From positions 1 through 27,437 of the IMG/VR virus record IMGVR_UViG_3300032053_000416: DNA of 27,437 bases. One strand, given 5' to 3'. A program made the position numbers and the translations under genes. Below the pieces are notes generated by a model that ran no database searches, was not told the DNA's origin, and was given only the letters and a program-made list of their open reading frames with translations. This stretch comes from a virus. Shown one piece after another: positions 15,908-24,707 of the stretch. Positions within the stretch are counted from its first letter, which is position 1. Each line of letters starts with the position of its first letter.

Positions 15908-18900
15908 TTAAGGTCCGAACGATTTCCAACATCTTTGACCTGACCGGTAGGAAATCAACCGAAATCTCCCTGATGCCGGGTAAGGGTTTGCCCGACTATA
16001 TACCAGAGGAATATCAGGAGAAGGAGGGAAGCCTTCTCAGGGTCATCCATAATGGCAGGGCGGTCCCGCCCGATGCCAGAAACAGCATAATACCGCAGGA
16101 CGGTGACGAGATAATTTTCGCTATTGAACCATCAGGTTTCGTGGTTCCATTTCTATGGGCTGTCATAAAATATGCCGTCATTTCCTACGCCATATCAAAA
16201 GTCACCTCGATGATAGTCGGCGACCCGGAGAAGGAATCGGCGCCGGTCCTGTCAAGTCAATTCGGAGACTCGGTGACCTACGGGTGGGACGGAATAAAGA
16301 ATACCATCCGTGCGGGGCAGACGATACCGGTCATCTACGGCAGGCACAAGGTAGCCGGTGAGATAATCCGCCTGTTCACCACTACCACCAGTGGTGATAA
16401 GAGCCAACTCAATATGCTCATCGCACTGGGCGAGGGCGGGATAGAGGATATATCAGGGTTGACCGGCGAGCAGAACAACCTTACCGGTGGGAGTATTCCA
16501 AGCAGCATCAGGATAAATGGCAACCCGGCGTCAAGTTCGGCATATTCTGGTGTTAAGGTGTCTACGAGGCTGGGCACGAATACGCAGAGTGTGATGTCGG
16601 CATTCAGGGATATCAAAAACACATACACCCATAACATATCCCTGCAGTATAACCGGCCGGTAGTGTTCCGGACCACAGGCATTATAGAACAATATAAACT
16701 TATTATAAGGTTTCCAATCGGACTTGACAGGCACTATGGCTATATGTATTACAAGAGCTATAACGGGAAGACTTGGGTCCCCGATACGAGCATCTCAGGG
16801 GATGGCTATTCTGGTGACGGTAGGCGGGGGTCATGCACTGTCCAGTTCAAGGTTAGGCATAGGATACAGGGCGGGTCGTGGTCGTCCTATGTCACACTTA
16901 ACAAATCGACAAAGACAAAAGCGCAGTTTGATTACCGATACACAAAAGGCAACTTAGCACAGGGGGTATACGATATTGAAATAAAGAGGATGACGACCGA
17001 CGGGTCGGGTTTTATCAAAACGAGAAACGTATTTGCGAAACATAAAACCCTGCGGAACAAGTGGACTAAATGCGACTACGGTTATAAACGGCATACCACG
17101 ACAAACCTATACCAGTGCGAGGAGAGTATCTATGACGACCTGAAATATCCGAATGTCGCACTGCTGGGGTTGTCCGCTATAGCCACCGATCATCTGTCCG
17201 GTTCCACGCCGACGGTAACCTCACTAGTCAGGGGACGCAAGGTAGTATCATATTCCGAGGGCGTGGCACAACCAGCCGCCTGGAGTGACAATCCTGCTTG
17301 GTGCCTACTGGATATGTTGCTTAATGTGAGATATGGATTAGGGGCATATATCACTATAGATGACATAGACATAACATCATTTGAGGATTTCGCCGACTAT
17401 TGCAATACTAATCAAAGATGCACTCTTAATATGGTGTTTGACGGTTCGATGGTGGCATGGGATGCCATTAATGCAGTATGCTCTACTGCCCGCGCCGTAT
17501 TGGTAAAGACGGGCAAGATGATAAAGGTCAAGTTTGAGCAGGCAGAGTCTCCCGTCCAGTTATTTACCATGGGCAACATCATCAAGGATTCATTCAAAAT
17601 AAAATATATTCCGGTAAGGGACAGGGCGAACTTTCTTGAAATCCAGTTCCTGAATGGGAATGACGATTACAATCAGGACATGGCTACGATAGAGGACCCG
17701 CAGGCATATGCGGAGGAAGAAGACTTCAAAAAGGAAACGGTTTCTCTCTATGGGATAACCCGACTGGCACAGGCCTACCGCGAGGGCGTTTTCCGGCTCA
17801 ACGTGAACCGATATCTCAAAAGGATGATTGAGTTTGAGGCGGGAATAGATGCCATCGCTTGCGAGGCCGGTGACGTGATAAACTTCCAGCACGATGTTCC
17901 GCAGTGGGGATTCGGGGGTAGGGTAATATCGTCCACCAATAATACCGCTACTCTGGATCATGTAGTCACTAAGGAGTCGGGAACTTATAAGATAAGGGTA
18001 AGGCATAATAACGATACCCAGGAGGAAAAGACGGTAAGCAGTGTGGACGGTGCTGTCGTGACAATAACCGGGACATGGTCATACAACCCGGTTAAGGATG
18101 ACATCTATGCTTATGGCAAGGATGACATTCTCGTTAAGCCGTTCCGGGTGACCGAGATAAAGCGGACGGATAAGATGACGATGATAATCTCTGCACTGGA
18201 ATACAATGCCTCAATATACAATGACTCCTTCGGCGACATCGAGGAGGAGGTTTACACGGAACTGCCGGACCCGAGCAGGGAACCGCCGGATGCGGTCGAC
18301 CTGTCCGTTTCCGAGAAGGTGATTATTCTACCCGACGGGACGCTGGGGTCGGGTATAGAAGTGAATTTCACTAACCCGATAGAGACCGGTGCAAAGTCCA
18401 CCGCGGACATCTGGTATCGGGAGCAGGGGGAGACGGAATGGATTTATGCTGGCTCAACCAAGCCATCATCTCCGGGTTCGTTCACTATAACCGACGATGT
18501 CGCTTTTGGTGAGACATACGAAATTGCCGTCACCACTGTTTCAGTAAACGGCACGAGAAAGGAACCGGACGACGCCCCGCAGGACATAGTTATAATCGGC
18601 GGACAGGTGCTACCGCCGCCGACTGTGGAGAACCTGATAGTCAAGCGGGTGGGAGACACAATTTATTTGACTTGGGATGAGGCGAACATAGCCGACCTTT
18701 CCGGTTATGAGATCAGGATTGGTGAGACATGGGCGGGGGGAAGGATTCTGGGTAGTGACATTAAGAGTCAGTTCTTTTCCACGACCGACTTCTCACCTGG
18801 CACACAGACATTTCAGGTTAGGGCAAAGAACAGGAGCGGACTGTATTCCGTCGACTCTGCTACTGCCATAGTTAATGTGGCGGAGCGGATAAACAGCAAC

Positions 18901-19584
18901 ATCGTTATAAGCAGGAATGAGGAGACGGAGGGTTGGGATGGAACCAAGGTCAACATGACCGTTACCGGCGAGGGCAAACTCCGGCTTAATGAGGGCGAGG
19001 TTTCCGGCAGTTATACAACGCCGGTGATGGATGCCGGGGCCGTATTGAAGTCCAGAATACATCTTGATTATGAGGGCAAGCAAATCGGAATAATCACATG
19101 GCAGTCCGCGACATACGCATGGAACTCGGAATGGGTATCATCAAGGCAGTGGGGGAACACGGGCGAAGAAATGCTGGCAAGCGGGGTGGTCAAGGTCAGG
19201 ACATCCGAGGACAACATCATATGGACAGACTGGGCGGACTTCGTTGTGGGCGAACACAAGTTCCAGTATCTGCAATTCAAAATTAATGTCGAGGTGGAAA
19301 CAAGCGACTATCAATATGAACTGACCCGCATGATAACCACCGCGGATGCGCCCGATGTGATTGAGGCTGGGGAGAACATATCAGTTGATTCCGCAGGCGC
19401 GAGCATATCGTTTACCAAGACATTTCTAAAAGTGCCGGCGATAACGGTTGTGGTGAGGGATGGGGCTGAGGGTGACACGGTCAAGATAAGCAGTAAGTTG
19501 ATAACTGGATTTATTGTTCAGGTTTTTAATTCCGGGGGAATTCCGCAGAATGCAAAGGTAGACTGGGTGGCGCGGGGGTTCTGA
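15904..19584 (+). CDS. Tail tip host-specificity protein, lambda J-like (with N-terminal I-like domain)
   Basis: The 1226-aa protein is the tail tip hub. Residues 1-80 resemble a ubiquitin-like beta-grasp domain (LLRVIHNGRAVPPDARN..I..GDEIIFA) followed by a hydrophobic segment (FVVPFLWAVIKYAVISYAI), a pattern resembling lambda gpI. The central part has the J/TipJ features: ITIPVIYG-type strand QTIPVIYGRHKVAGE, a jelly-roll-like insertion around residues 250-380, WCLLDMLLNVRYGLG, and an RVTEI region. Two fibronectin type III domains lie near 790-905 and 910-1000. A C-terminal beta region (1100-1226) may contact the receptor or fibres. Separate I and J genes in lambda appear joined here. Confidence 0.88.
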   Translation: MIKVRTISNIFDLTGRKSTEISLMPGKGLPDYIPEEYQEKEGSLLRVIHNGRAVPPDARNSIIPQDGDEIIFAIEPSGFVVPFLWAVIKYAVISYAISKVTSMIVGDPEKESAPVLSSQFGDSVTYGWDGIKNTIRAGQTIPVIYGRHKVAGEIIRLFTTTTSGDKSQLNMLIALGEGGIEDISGLTGEQNNLTGGSIPSSIRINGNPASSSAYSGVKVSTRLGTNTQSVMSAFRDIKNTYTHNISLQYNRPVVFRTTGIIEQYKLIIRFPIGLDRHYGYMYYKSYNGKTWVPDTSISGDGYSGDGRRGSCTVQFKVRHRIQGGSWSSYVTLNKSTKTKAQFDYRYTKGNLAQGVYDIEIKRMTTDGSGFIKTRNVFAKHKTLRNKWTKCDYGYKRHTTTNLYQCEESIYDDLKYPNVALLGLSAIATDHLSGSTPTVTSLVRGRKVVSYSEGVAQPAAWSDNPAWCLLDMLLNVRYGLGAYITIDDIDITSFEDFADYCNTNQRCTLNMVFDGSMVAWDAINAVCSTARAVLVKTGKMIKVKFEQAESPVQLFTMGNIIKDSFKIKYIPVRDRANFLEIQFLNGNDDYNQDMATIEDPQAYAEEEDFKKETVSLYGITRLAQAYREGVFRLNVNRYLKRMIEFEAGIDAIACEAGDVINFQHDVPQWGFGGRVISSTNNTATLDHVVTKESGTYKIRVRHNNDTQEEKTVSSVDGAVVTITGTWSYNPVKDDIYAYGKDDILVKPFRVTEIKRTDKMTMIISALEYNASIYNDSFGDIEEEVYTELPDPSREPPDAVDLSVSEKVIILPDGTLGSGIEVNFTNPIETGAKSTADIWYREQGETEWIYAGSTKPSSPGSFTITDDVAFGETYEIAVTTVSVNGTRKEPDDAPQDIVIIGGQVLPPPTVENLIVKRVGDTIYLTWDEANIADLSGYEIRIGETWAGGRILGSDIKSQFFSTTDFSPGTQTFQVRAKNRSGLYSVDSATAIVNVAERINSNIVISRNEETEGWDGTKVNMTVTGEGKLRLNEGEVSGSYTTPVMDAGAVLKSRIHLDYEGKQIGIITWQSATYAWNSEWVSSRQWGNTGEEMLASGVVKVRTSEDNIIWTDWADFVVGEHKFQYLQFKINVEVETSDYQYELTRMITTADAPDVIEAGENISVDSAGASISFTKTFLKVPAITVVVRDGAEGDTVKISSKLITGFIVQVFNSGGIPQNAKVDWVARGF

Positions 19585-19627
19585 TTATGCCAAAATGTCA
19601 TAATAAGACCAGAATAGGAATAATAAT

Positions 19628-20437
19628 ATGCCTGAAATAAGAAGATACTCGTGGCAGTATCCGGTGAAGGACAAGGATATACTGACGCCACCCGGAAGTC
19701 CGGAGACCGGCGACCGCTACCTGATTTACGGGACTGGGACGGGCGGATGGGCTGGCAAGGACTACCAGATGGCGACATGGGTTGGCAATAAATGGGAATA
19801 TACCGCCCCGGCCGAGGGAATGCACACATGGGTTGACGACGAGAATGCCGCTTATTCTTACGACGGCTCCGCATGGGTGATAACCCCGACCAAGGCATAT
19901 GTTGACGGGTTGGTTGCGGGCCTACTCGATGACAGGGGAAATTACGACGCCTCAGGCAATATATTCCCATCGACCGGCGGCTCGGGAACAACTGGTGCAA
20001 TAATGAAAGGTGACCTTTGGTTCATATCAGTTGCAGGAACTTTAGGGGGGGTTGTGGTTGCAGTGGGGGACTTGGTAAGGGCATTAATAGACAGTCCCGG
20101 ACAGACTGCAGGCAACTGGAATATTTTGGAATTGAACATTGGCTATGCGGTAAACCAGACACCTACCGCTAATACTATACCAGTCAGGGCAATAGCCTCT
20201 ACTGATATAGCGATGGGGACTGGTGGATTAACGGGATTACGGGCGCCGGTAACTACAGGTGAAACAGTTAGGACTACTGCCAAGATAACCGAAGCCAATT
20301 TAGAGGATGCGGTTGATAAAAAACATACACAGTATACCGATATAGTTTTTGGATTGGATGCAAACAAAGGCACGGCAGTTGTTGGTAAGGTATACTTTGC
20401 AACCGATACCGGAACTTTTTATGAGGGGATAGTATAA
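19628..20437 (+). CDS. Tail fibre-type protein with DUF2793-like N-terminus
   Basis: The first 75 residues carry the repeated Trp pattern PGSPETGDRYLIYG..., WVGNKWEYTAPAEGMHTWV..., YDGSAW, typical of DUF2793-like virion proteins that attach to tail tips or fibres. Residues 85-160 form a second Gly/Ala-rich beta domain (GNYDASGNIFPSTGGSG..., GDLVRALIDSPGQTAGNWN), and the end resembles trimeric fibre shafts (AKITEANLEDAVDKKHTQYTD). The DNA of the C-terminal half is clearly more AT-rich than the first third, suggesting recombination inside the gene. It has a weak SD (AGGAAT) before ATG. Confidence 0.68.
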   Translation: MPEIRRYSWQYPVKDKDILTPPGSPETGDRYLIYGTGTGGWAGKDYQMATWVGNKWEYTAPAEGMHTWVDDENAAYSYDGSAWVITPTKAYVDGLVAGLLDDRGNYDASGNIFPSTGGSGTTGAIMKGDLWFISVAGTLGGVVVAVGDLVRALIDSPGQTAGNWNILELNIGYAVNQTPTANTIPVRAIASTDIAMGTGGLTGLRAPVTTGETVRTTAKITEANLEDAVDKKHTQYTDIVFGLDANKGTAVVGKVYFATDTGTFYEGIV

Positions 20438-20449
20438 AGGAGGTAATAG

Positions 20450-20695
20450 ATGGGAGAAATAAACGATAAGGCGGTTATCTATATTAAGGCATTGCAGAAT
20501 TTAGCTAATGCAATCAGCAAGATAGAACCTGTAGTCTTAGGTTTAATGATTGAGCGTCCTGATGGAAGCAAAAGAGCGGAATACCTGACACCAGCCGAAA
20601 AACTTGCTTTCAAAATTAATTTACAAGGATTGAAACAAGCCGAGGTATCCGCTTGGCAGGAATTAAAATCGGCGGTAATAGACCAGATAGGATAA
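20450..20695 (+). CDS. Small helical protein between fibre genes, function unknown
   Basis: The 81-aa product is preceded by a strong SD (AAAGGAGGT). It looks mostly helical (KAVIYIKALQNLANAISKIEPVV..., LKQAEVSAWQELKSAVIDQIG). No motif is recognised. It may be a fibre chaperone or an attachment adaptor; small helical proteins of this kind often sit between tail fibre genes. It is AT-rich like the following fibre gene and probably moved with it. Confidence 0.6.
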   Translation: MGEINDKAVIYIKALQNLANAISKIEPVVLGLMIERPDGSKRAEYLTPAEKLAFKINLQGLKQAEVSAWQELKSAVIDQIG

Positions 20696-20699
20696 TAAT

Positions 20700-22517
20700 A
20701 TGGCAAGTTGGACAGAACGACTTCTTAAAAAATTAGGTGTATTATCCACTAATGTGGAAATATCCAAAACTGCCCCTACACTTACTCTTACCGATGAGAA
20801 TGCTCGCTCTCTCATAGTCAGTAAGGTATCCGCATCAAATGAGGCAAAAGCGACGAATAAGGTTTATACACCTGGGGCTGGCGATATTTTGGAAGATTTT
20901 GAAGGATTGGATGTAGGTGTTACTCCAGATAGTTGGCATTCAGAATGGACTTATTCCCACTTGGGGGCGGGAAGTATTGTAGTAGCATCTTCTCCGGTTT
21001 ATTCGGGGTCAAGGTCAGCGAGACTCACTAGTGATACGGTAACTTATGCCTCTATTGTTAATACCGTTCTTTCCACCGACGGAGCACCAATAGTCTTTTA
21101 TTGTCGAGCGGCACAGGCTAATCAAATTGTTCCTACTCTCTACACGGCATCTGAACATTCGTCATCTACTGCCAAAATGGGTATCTGTTTGGCTTTCTGG
21201 AATGATGAATATTTTTATTATAATAATGGAGGGAGTTGGGTTAAGACATCGGCATATACAATGTCTACTTGGTATAAAATAAAATATACGATTCACGATA
21301 CATTAAAAAAATACGATTTGGAAATAAATGATGTTCCTATTGCAGCAGGAATAAGTTATCGTAATGCTCTTTCTTGCACATATATGATGTTGTATGCTAC
21401 AGGAACTGGTAGCGGTGCAATTAATATTGATAATATTGACGCTTTATTGCCAGGTGCATATACAGATACCAAATTTATAAAAAGTGAGGATGGGATAGCG
21501 GCATTAAGTCAAGGTATTCATAGTTTTGGTCATTCCAGTGGGCAATCAAAGATTTTGGGTGCTATTTATTTTCCCGAAGCAACGGCTAAGAATCCACCAA
21601 TAGATGCTGATAAAGTTTTACAACAAGACAGTGCTGATTCAGACAGAATAGTTATATCCACTTGGACACAGGTAAAGGCGTTTCTCAAGACCTATTTTGA
21701 TACCCTTTATAACTTATATGTCCACCCTAATCATAGTGGCGATGTAACCTCAACAGGAGATGGGGCAACGGCTATTGCTTCTGGTGTTATCGTTAATGAT
21801 GATATAAATGCCTCGGCAGCGATAGTAGATACCAAACTTGCTAAACTAACTACTGCTGGCAAGGTAGATGATTCGGCTTTAGACCAGTTACCTGCATTAG
21901 GAACTGCACCAAGTCCAGCAAGACAGACTGCAATTGTAAATGCTGAAATAGATGCTTCGGCTGGGATAGTAGATACTAAATTAGCCCAGATAACTACTGC
22001 CAGTAAGGTATCAGGTGCGGCGATAACATTATTAACCAGTTTACCTTCTGGAGCAGGCAAGATTCCTATTGCTAATTTACCCTCTCAGTCCGCCATCAGG
22101 GCAAGGTTATCGGACGACCAAACATTAACACTTGCCAATACTTGGTATATTTTAGCACACGCAACGGAAGACACTGATGTTCTTGGTGAATATGCCACCG
22201 ATACATATAGATTTACTGCGGGAACAACGGGAATATATTTAGTTATAGGACAAGCCCTATTGGGGGTAGTTGCTACATTGGACAGATTAAATTTAGCAAT
22301 ATGCAAGAATTCTGGAGGAGTAGGCGGAGCAGGAATCATTAGGTCGCATATAACTGCGGCATCGGGGACAGCCGACCAGTCTGTGCGAGTTGAAGGACTA
22401 ATAAGTTTAAGTGCTGCTGATTATGTTGAAATTCACGCAAGGAATATTTCTTCTGCAGGGGATGTTTTAACCGCTAATACAATACATACATTTTTTGAGG
22501 TAATCAGAATAGCATAA
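20700..22517 (+). CDS. Tail fibre / receptor-binding protein with jelly-roll and C1q-like head
   Basis: The 605-aa protein begins with a short helix likely used for attachment. Residues about 60-250 are a lectin-like jelly roll (ILEDFEGLDVGVTPDSW..., SARLTS, TWYKIKYTIHD...YDLEIND, INIDNID). Residues 360-445 hold two near-copies of a 30-residue shaft unit. Residues 465-605 end in a C1q/TNF-like beta head (ANTWYILA..., YRFTAGTTGIYLVIGQALL, NLAICKN, VRVEGLISLSAADYVEI, FFEVIRIA). This is the layout of a trimeric fibre with an adhesive tip. DNA is strongly AT-rich compared with 12000-19600, a sign of exchange. SD AGGAT is weak. Confidence 0.75.
   Translation: MASWTERLLKKLGVLSTNVEISKTAPTLTLTDENARSLIVSKVSASNEAKATNKVYTPGAGDILEDFEGLDVGVTPDSWHSEWTYSHLGAGSIVVASSPVYSGSRSARLTSDTVTYASIVNTVLSTDGAPIVFYCRAAQANQIVPTLYTASEHSSSTAKMGICLAFWNDEYFYYNNGGSWVKTSAYTMSTWYKIKYTIHDTLKKYDLEINDVPIAAGISYRNALSCTYMMLYATGTGSGAINIDNIDALLPGAYTDTKFIKSEDGIAALSQGIHSFGHSSGQSKILGAIYFPEATAKNPPIDADKVLQQDSADSDRIVISTWTQVKAFLKTYFDTLYNLYVHPNHSGDVTSTGDGATAIASGVIVNDDINASAAIVDTKLAKLTTAGKVDDSALDQLPALGTAPSPARQTAIVNAEIDASAGIVDTKLAQITTASKVSGAAITLLTSLPSGAGKIPIANLPSQSAIRARLSDDQTLTLANTWYILAHATEDTDVLGEYATDTYRFTAGTTGIYLVIGQALLGVVATLDRLNLAICKNSGGVGGAGIIRSHITAASGTADQSVRVEGLISLSAADYVEIHARNISSAGDVLTANTIHTFFEVIRIA
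21792..22025 (+). repeat. Two copies of a 30-residue fibre shaft unit
   Basis: Unit one (21792-21881) and unit two (21936-22025) code for VN..I.AS..IVDTKLA..TTA.KV...A patterns, identical at more than half the residues. They are separated by a short linker with PALGTAPSPARQ. Repeats of this kind form trimeric shafts and promote domain exchange. Confidence 0.65.
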
Positions 22518-22527
22518 AGGAGGTAAT

Positions 22528-22767
22528 ATGCCGGAATATATTATTAAGATAACGGATGAGGAAGAGAAGGCATTGAGAACAGTTATGACAGATATACAGG
22601 AATGGATTGAGAACGCAGTCGGGAACAGGATACATCACGCAGTCAGCGATGTAGTCAGGAAATGTTCCGACAAAAACCCTGATAAGATTAACGAGGTAGA
22701 GAAGATGCAGATTGTCAAGGATGCGGAAGTTGTGTTTGCAGAGAATAAAAATAATGATTTGTCATAA
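22528..22767 (+). CDS. Small phage protein after fibre gene, function unknown
   Basis: The 79-aa product starts with MPEYIIKITDEEEKALRTV followed by a helical segment with IQEWIENAVGNRIHHAVSDVV. Small proteins with this beta-then-Trp-helix pattern are often found downstream of tail fibre genes in siphoviruses; the role is unknown. The SD AAAGGAGGTAAT is very strong. Confidence 0.65.
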   Translation: MPEYIIKITDEEEKALRTVMTDIQEWIENAVGNRIHHAVSDVVRKCSDKNPDKINEVEKMQIVKDAEVVFAENKNNDLS

Positions 22768-22833
22768 AACAGGTAGCAATGTAGTTTGCAGTTGTAATTG
22801 TTCACCGAGAACATATAACAAGGAGGAAATGAT

Positions 22834-23358
22834 ATGCGGAAAGTCCTAAACAACATACAGATATGCGGTAGTGAGTTTCTCAGGGGCAACCTTGCCAAGT
22901 CCCATGAGGCGGTGGTCATCATCTCGGACGAGGTTGAGACGAAGTCATTGCCCAAGGGCACGGCACTACCGGCAATTATGCATTGCAAGATAGGCCCCCT
23001 GAGCGGGTGGGATGCAGAGATGCAAAGGAATATTTGTGATTTCATTATTTCCCACTCGGCCCGGGGCAAGGTGCTGGTATGCTCGGATGGGGGAGACTCA
23101 AGGGCCGTGGCGGCGGTTATCAGACTGCTTATAAAATTAGGTTTTAACAGGGATGATGCCGTGGACATAATCAAAGACAGAACCGGCTTTGAACCGGCAA
23201 GGGAGATACTGGACTCGTTCCCGGACCTTGACGAGAAGAGGATGTCCGTCATTTTCGGCATCAAGCCCCAGATGGTGAAAGTGGACGGCAGGGAAGAGGC
23301 GAAGCGATTCTGCAAGTCCATCGATTTGACAGATGATGAAGTGGAAAAAATAAAATAA
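22834..23358 (+). CDS. Dual-specificity phosphatase-like protein with an altered P-loop
   Basis: The 174-aa product has the overall pattern of the cysteine-based protein phosphatases. After a beta-rich N-terminus it reaches GKVLVCSDGGDSRAVAAV (Cys83, Arg90), followed by a helix and LGFNRDDAVDIIKDRTGFEP, the usual helix after the P-loop. The catalytic loop is unusual: six residues separate Cys and Arg instead of five, the preceding His is Val, and the Ser/Thr after Arg is Ala. The enzyme may therefore be inactive or a phospho-binding protein. The N-terminal SEFLRGNLAKS region has no extra domain. It lies among fibre genes with its own SD (AAGGAGG). An alternative is a wholly different Rossmann-like fold. 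Confidence 0.55.
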   Translation: MRKVLNNIQICGSEFLRGNLAKSHEAVVIISDEVETKSLPKGTALPAIMHCKIGPLSGWDAEMQRNICDFIISHSARGKVLVCSDGGDSRAVAAVIRLLIKLGFNRDDAVDIIKDRTGFEPAREILDSFPDLDEKRMSVIFGIKPQMVKVDGREEAKRFCKSIDLTDDEVEKIK

Positions 23359-23373
23359 GAACAGGAGGATAAT

Positions 23374-24201
23374 ATGCCTTACTATCAGACTTACCCCGAC
23401 ATTGCTCTGACCGACTTGCTCTCAGACAGCCGGCAGAAGATACTCGACCGGGACAATGCAATAAGGACATTTTTTGCCGGATTGGTGGAGCCGGTAGTGA
23501 TGATTGCGGGCCAGGCCTGGCTTGACCTGACCACGCTGTATATCAAGGTGAGGAATGCCACCAATACTGATTGGATTGCGGTGGGCAAGTTTAGTGAGGA
23601 CTGGGGATGCCTGCTGGAGGCGGGTGGGACGATGACCGGTAAGATAATACTTGATGATGATCCAACCGAAGTCCTACACGCAGTGACTAAGCAATATGCG
23701 GACACCAAAATTTCAAAAACCACTGCTGGTGAGATAGCCGCGATGACGGAGAAGGTCACGCCGGTAGACGCCGACTTGGTCGTGATAGAGGATAGTGCGG
23801 ACGGAAATACGAAGAAAAAGGTGCAGGTTGGTAACCTGCCCGGCGGGAGTGGTGTATTTGTTCCGATTGATTGTGCTGCGCTCCATTTCAATACTGCTTA
23901 CTTTACGACCGATGGTGCCTGGCATGTTGACGGGCTTGATTTAACTGCCCTGGTCCCGGCCGGGGCCATTGCGGTATCGATGGGTTTTTCTATAACTGAT
24001 GATGCTGTTGGATCGATGATATCCATTCGGCGTAGCGCAACGAATTCCTTTAATTCAATGTTGTTGTATACCATGGTTGCTAATCAGGCGTCATTACTTG
24101 CGGCTGTGATACCGATTGATGCTGACCGGAAACTTGATTACTATTTTAGCAATGTTGCTTTCGTCGATATCTCAATGCAGATACAAGGTTACTTTATTTA
24201 A
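23374..24201 (+). CDS. Tail fibre protein
   Basis: The 275-aa protein has an N-terminal segment with QAWLDLTTLYIKVRNATNTDW followed by GGTMTGKIIL and HAVTKQYAD, the fibre shaft motif that recurs in many trimeric tail fibres. Residues 115-155 carry VTPVDADLVVIEDSADGNTKKKVQVGNL, also a common fibre linker. The C-terminal 110 residues form a beta-rich head with VDGLDLTALVPAGAIAVSMG and end in DISMQIQGYFI. Probably a second receptor-binding or side fibre. The last part (24000-24200) is more T-rich, as in exchanged fibre tips. Confidence 0.72.
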   Translation: MPYYQTYPDIALTDLLSDSRQKILDRDNAIRTFFAGLVEPVVMIAGQAWLDLTTLYIKVRNATNTDWIAVGKFSEDWGCLLEAGGTMTGKIILDDDPTEVLHAVTKQYADTKISKTTAGEIAAMTEKVTPVDADLVVIEDSADGNTKKKVQVGNLPGGSGVFVPIDCAALHFNTAYFTTDGAWHVDGLDLTALVPAGAIAVSMGFSITDDAVGSMISIRRSATNSFNSMLLYTMVANQASLLAAVIPIDADRKLDYYFSNVAFVDISMQIQGYFI

Positions 24202-24236
24202 TCGGTGACTTGTCAAAAAGGGAAGGAGAGGCTATA

Positions 24237-24527
24237 ATGATGTCAACGGAAGACAGGACTTATCTTGAGGGTAAGTTCAGTGGAATCTATGAGAAGATAG
24301 ACGACAACCAGAAGTGCATCCTTGAGAAACTGGATAGTCAGAGGAAGGAGACCGGGGACAGCATCAAGGAAGAGATTATCCAGCACTCGGACAATCCGTG
24401 CAAGAACATTGTCACGCACGAGAAGGACAAGCACGAGGGGATGATGCTGAAGGTCTTGGTCCTGATAGGGGCAGTCATTGCCACTATCTTCGCGGTGTCC
24501 GAACTTGTAGGGAGACTTGGCAAATAA
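24237..24527 (+). CDS. XhlA-like membrane protein (putative holin component)
   Basis: The 96-aa product has an N-terminal coiled coil (YLEGKFSGIYEKIDDNQKCI...KLDSQRKETG) and one C-terminal membrane span (residues 70-91, MLKVLVLIGAVIATIFAVSEL), the layout of XhlA-type haemolysin/holin proteins and of some phage membrane accessory proteins. I start it at ATG 24237 because AAGGAG lies 8 bases upstream; a TTG at 24210 would place the SD inside the gene. It begins a three-gene membrane group with 24549 and 24704, suggesting cell lysis. Confidence 0.62.
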   Translation: MMSTEDRTYLEGKFSGIYEKIDDNQKCILEKLDSQRKETGDSIKEEIIQHSDNPCKNIVTHEKDKHEGMMLKVLVLIGAVIATIFAVSELVGRLGK

Positions 24528-24548
24528 TCCGGCGGGAGGTGAACAGGA

Positions 24549-24707
24549 ATGTGGTATCCGATTATTGCGGTGTCAGGCATAGTCATCCTGTGGATTGCCA
24601 TATCAATAATCATACATATTCATAACAAAAAAATCAACTGGTATGAAATCAAGTATTACAAGGACTGGAGTGGTCGTAATAAAAAGGGAGGTGATAAGAA
24701 CATATGA
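24549..24707 (+). CDS. 52-aa single-pass membrane protein, candidate holin/lysis partner
   Basis: GGGAGGTG lies 8-9 bases before the ATG, and the stop overlaps the next gene as ATGA. The product starts with a hydrophobic segment MWYPIIAVSGIVILWIAISI followed by a basic and aromatic cytoplasmic-type tail (HNKKINWYEIKYYKDW). It has no cleavable signal and no known motif. In this position it could be a small holin, an inner membrane spanin partner or a lysis regulator. Confidence 0.6.
   Translation: MWYPIIAVSGIVILWIAISIIIHIHNKKINWYEIKYYKDWSGRNKKGGDKNI

Noticed and set aside
22635-23321. 228-codon open frame on the minus strand
   Set aside because: It lies opposite the phosphatase-like gene and its neighbours, has no SD, and gives a Ser/Leu-rich low-complexity product typical of an antisense shadow.
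23374-24201. Diversity-generating retroelement target in the fibre gene
   Set aside because: No reverse transcriptase and no template copy of the fibre end is seen in the window.
24210-24236. TTG start for the XhlA-like protein
   Set aside because: The SD for ATG 24237 would lie inside the coding region; ATG 24237 fits better.
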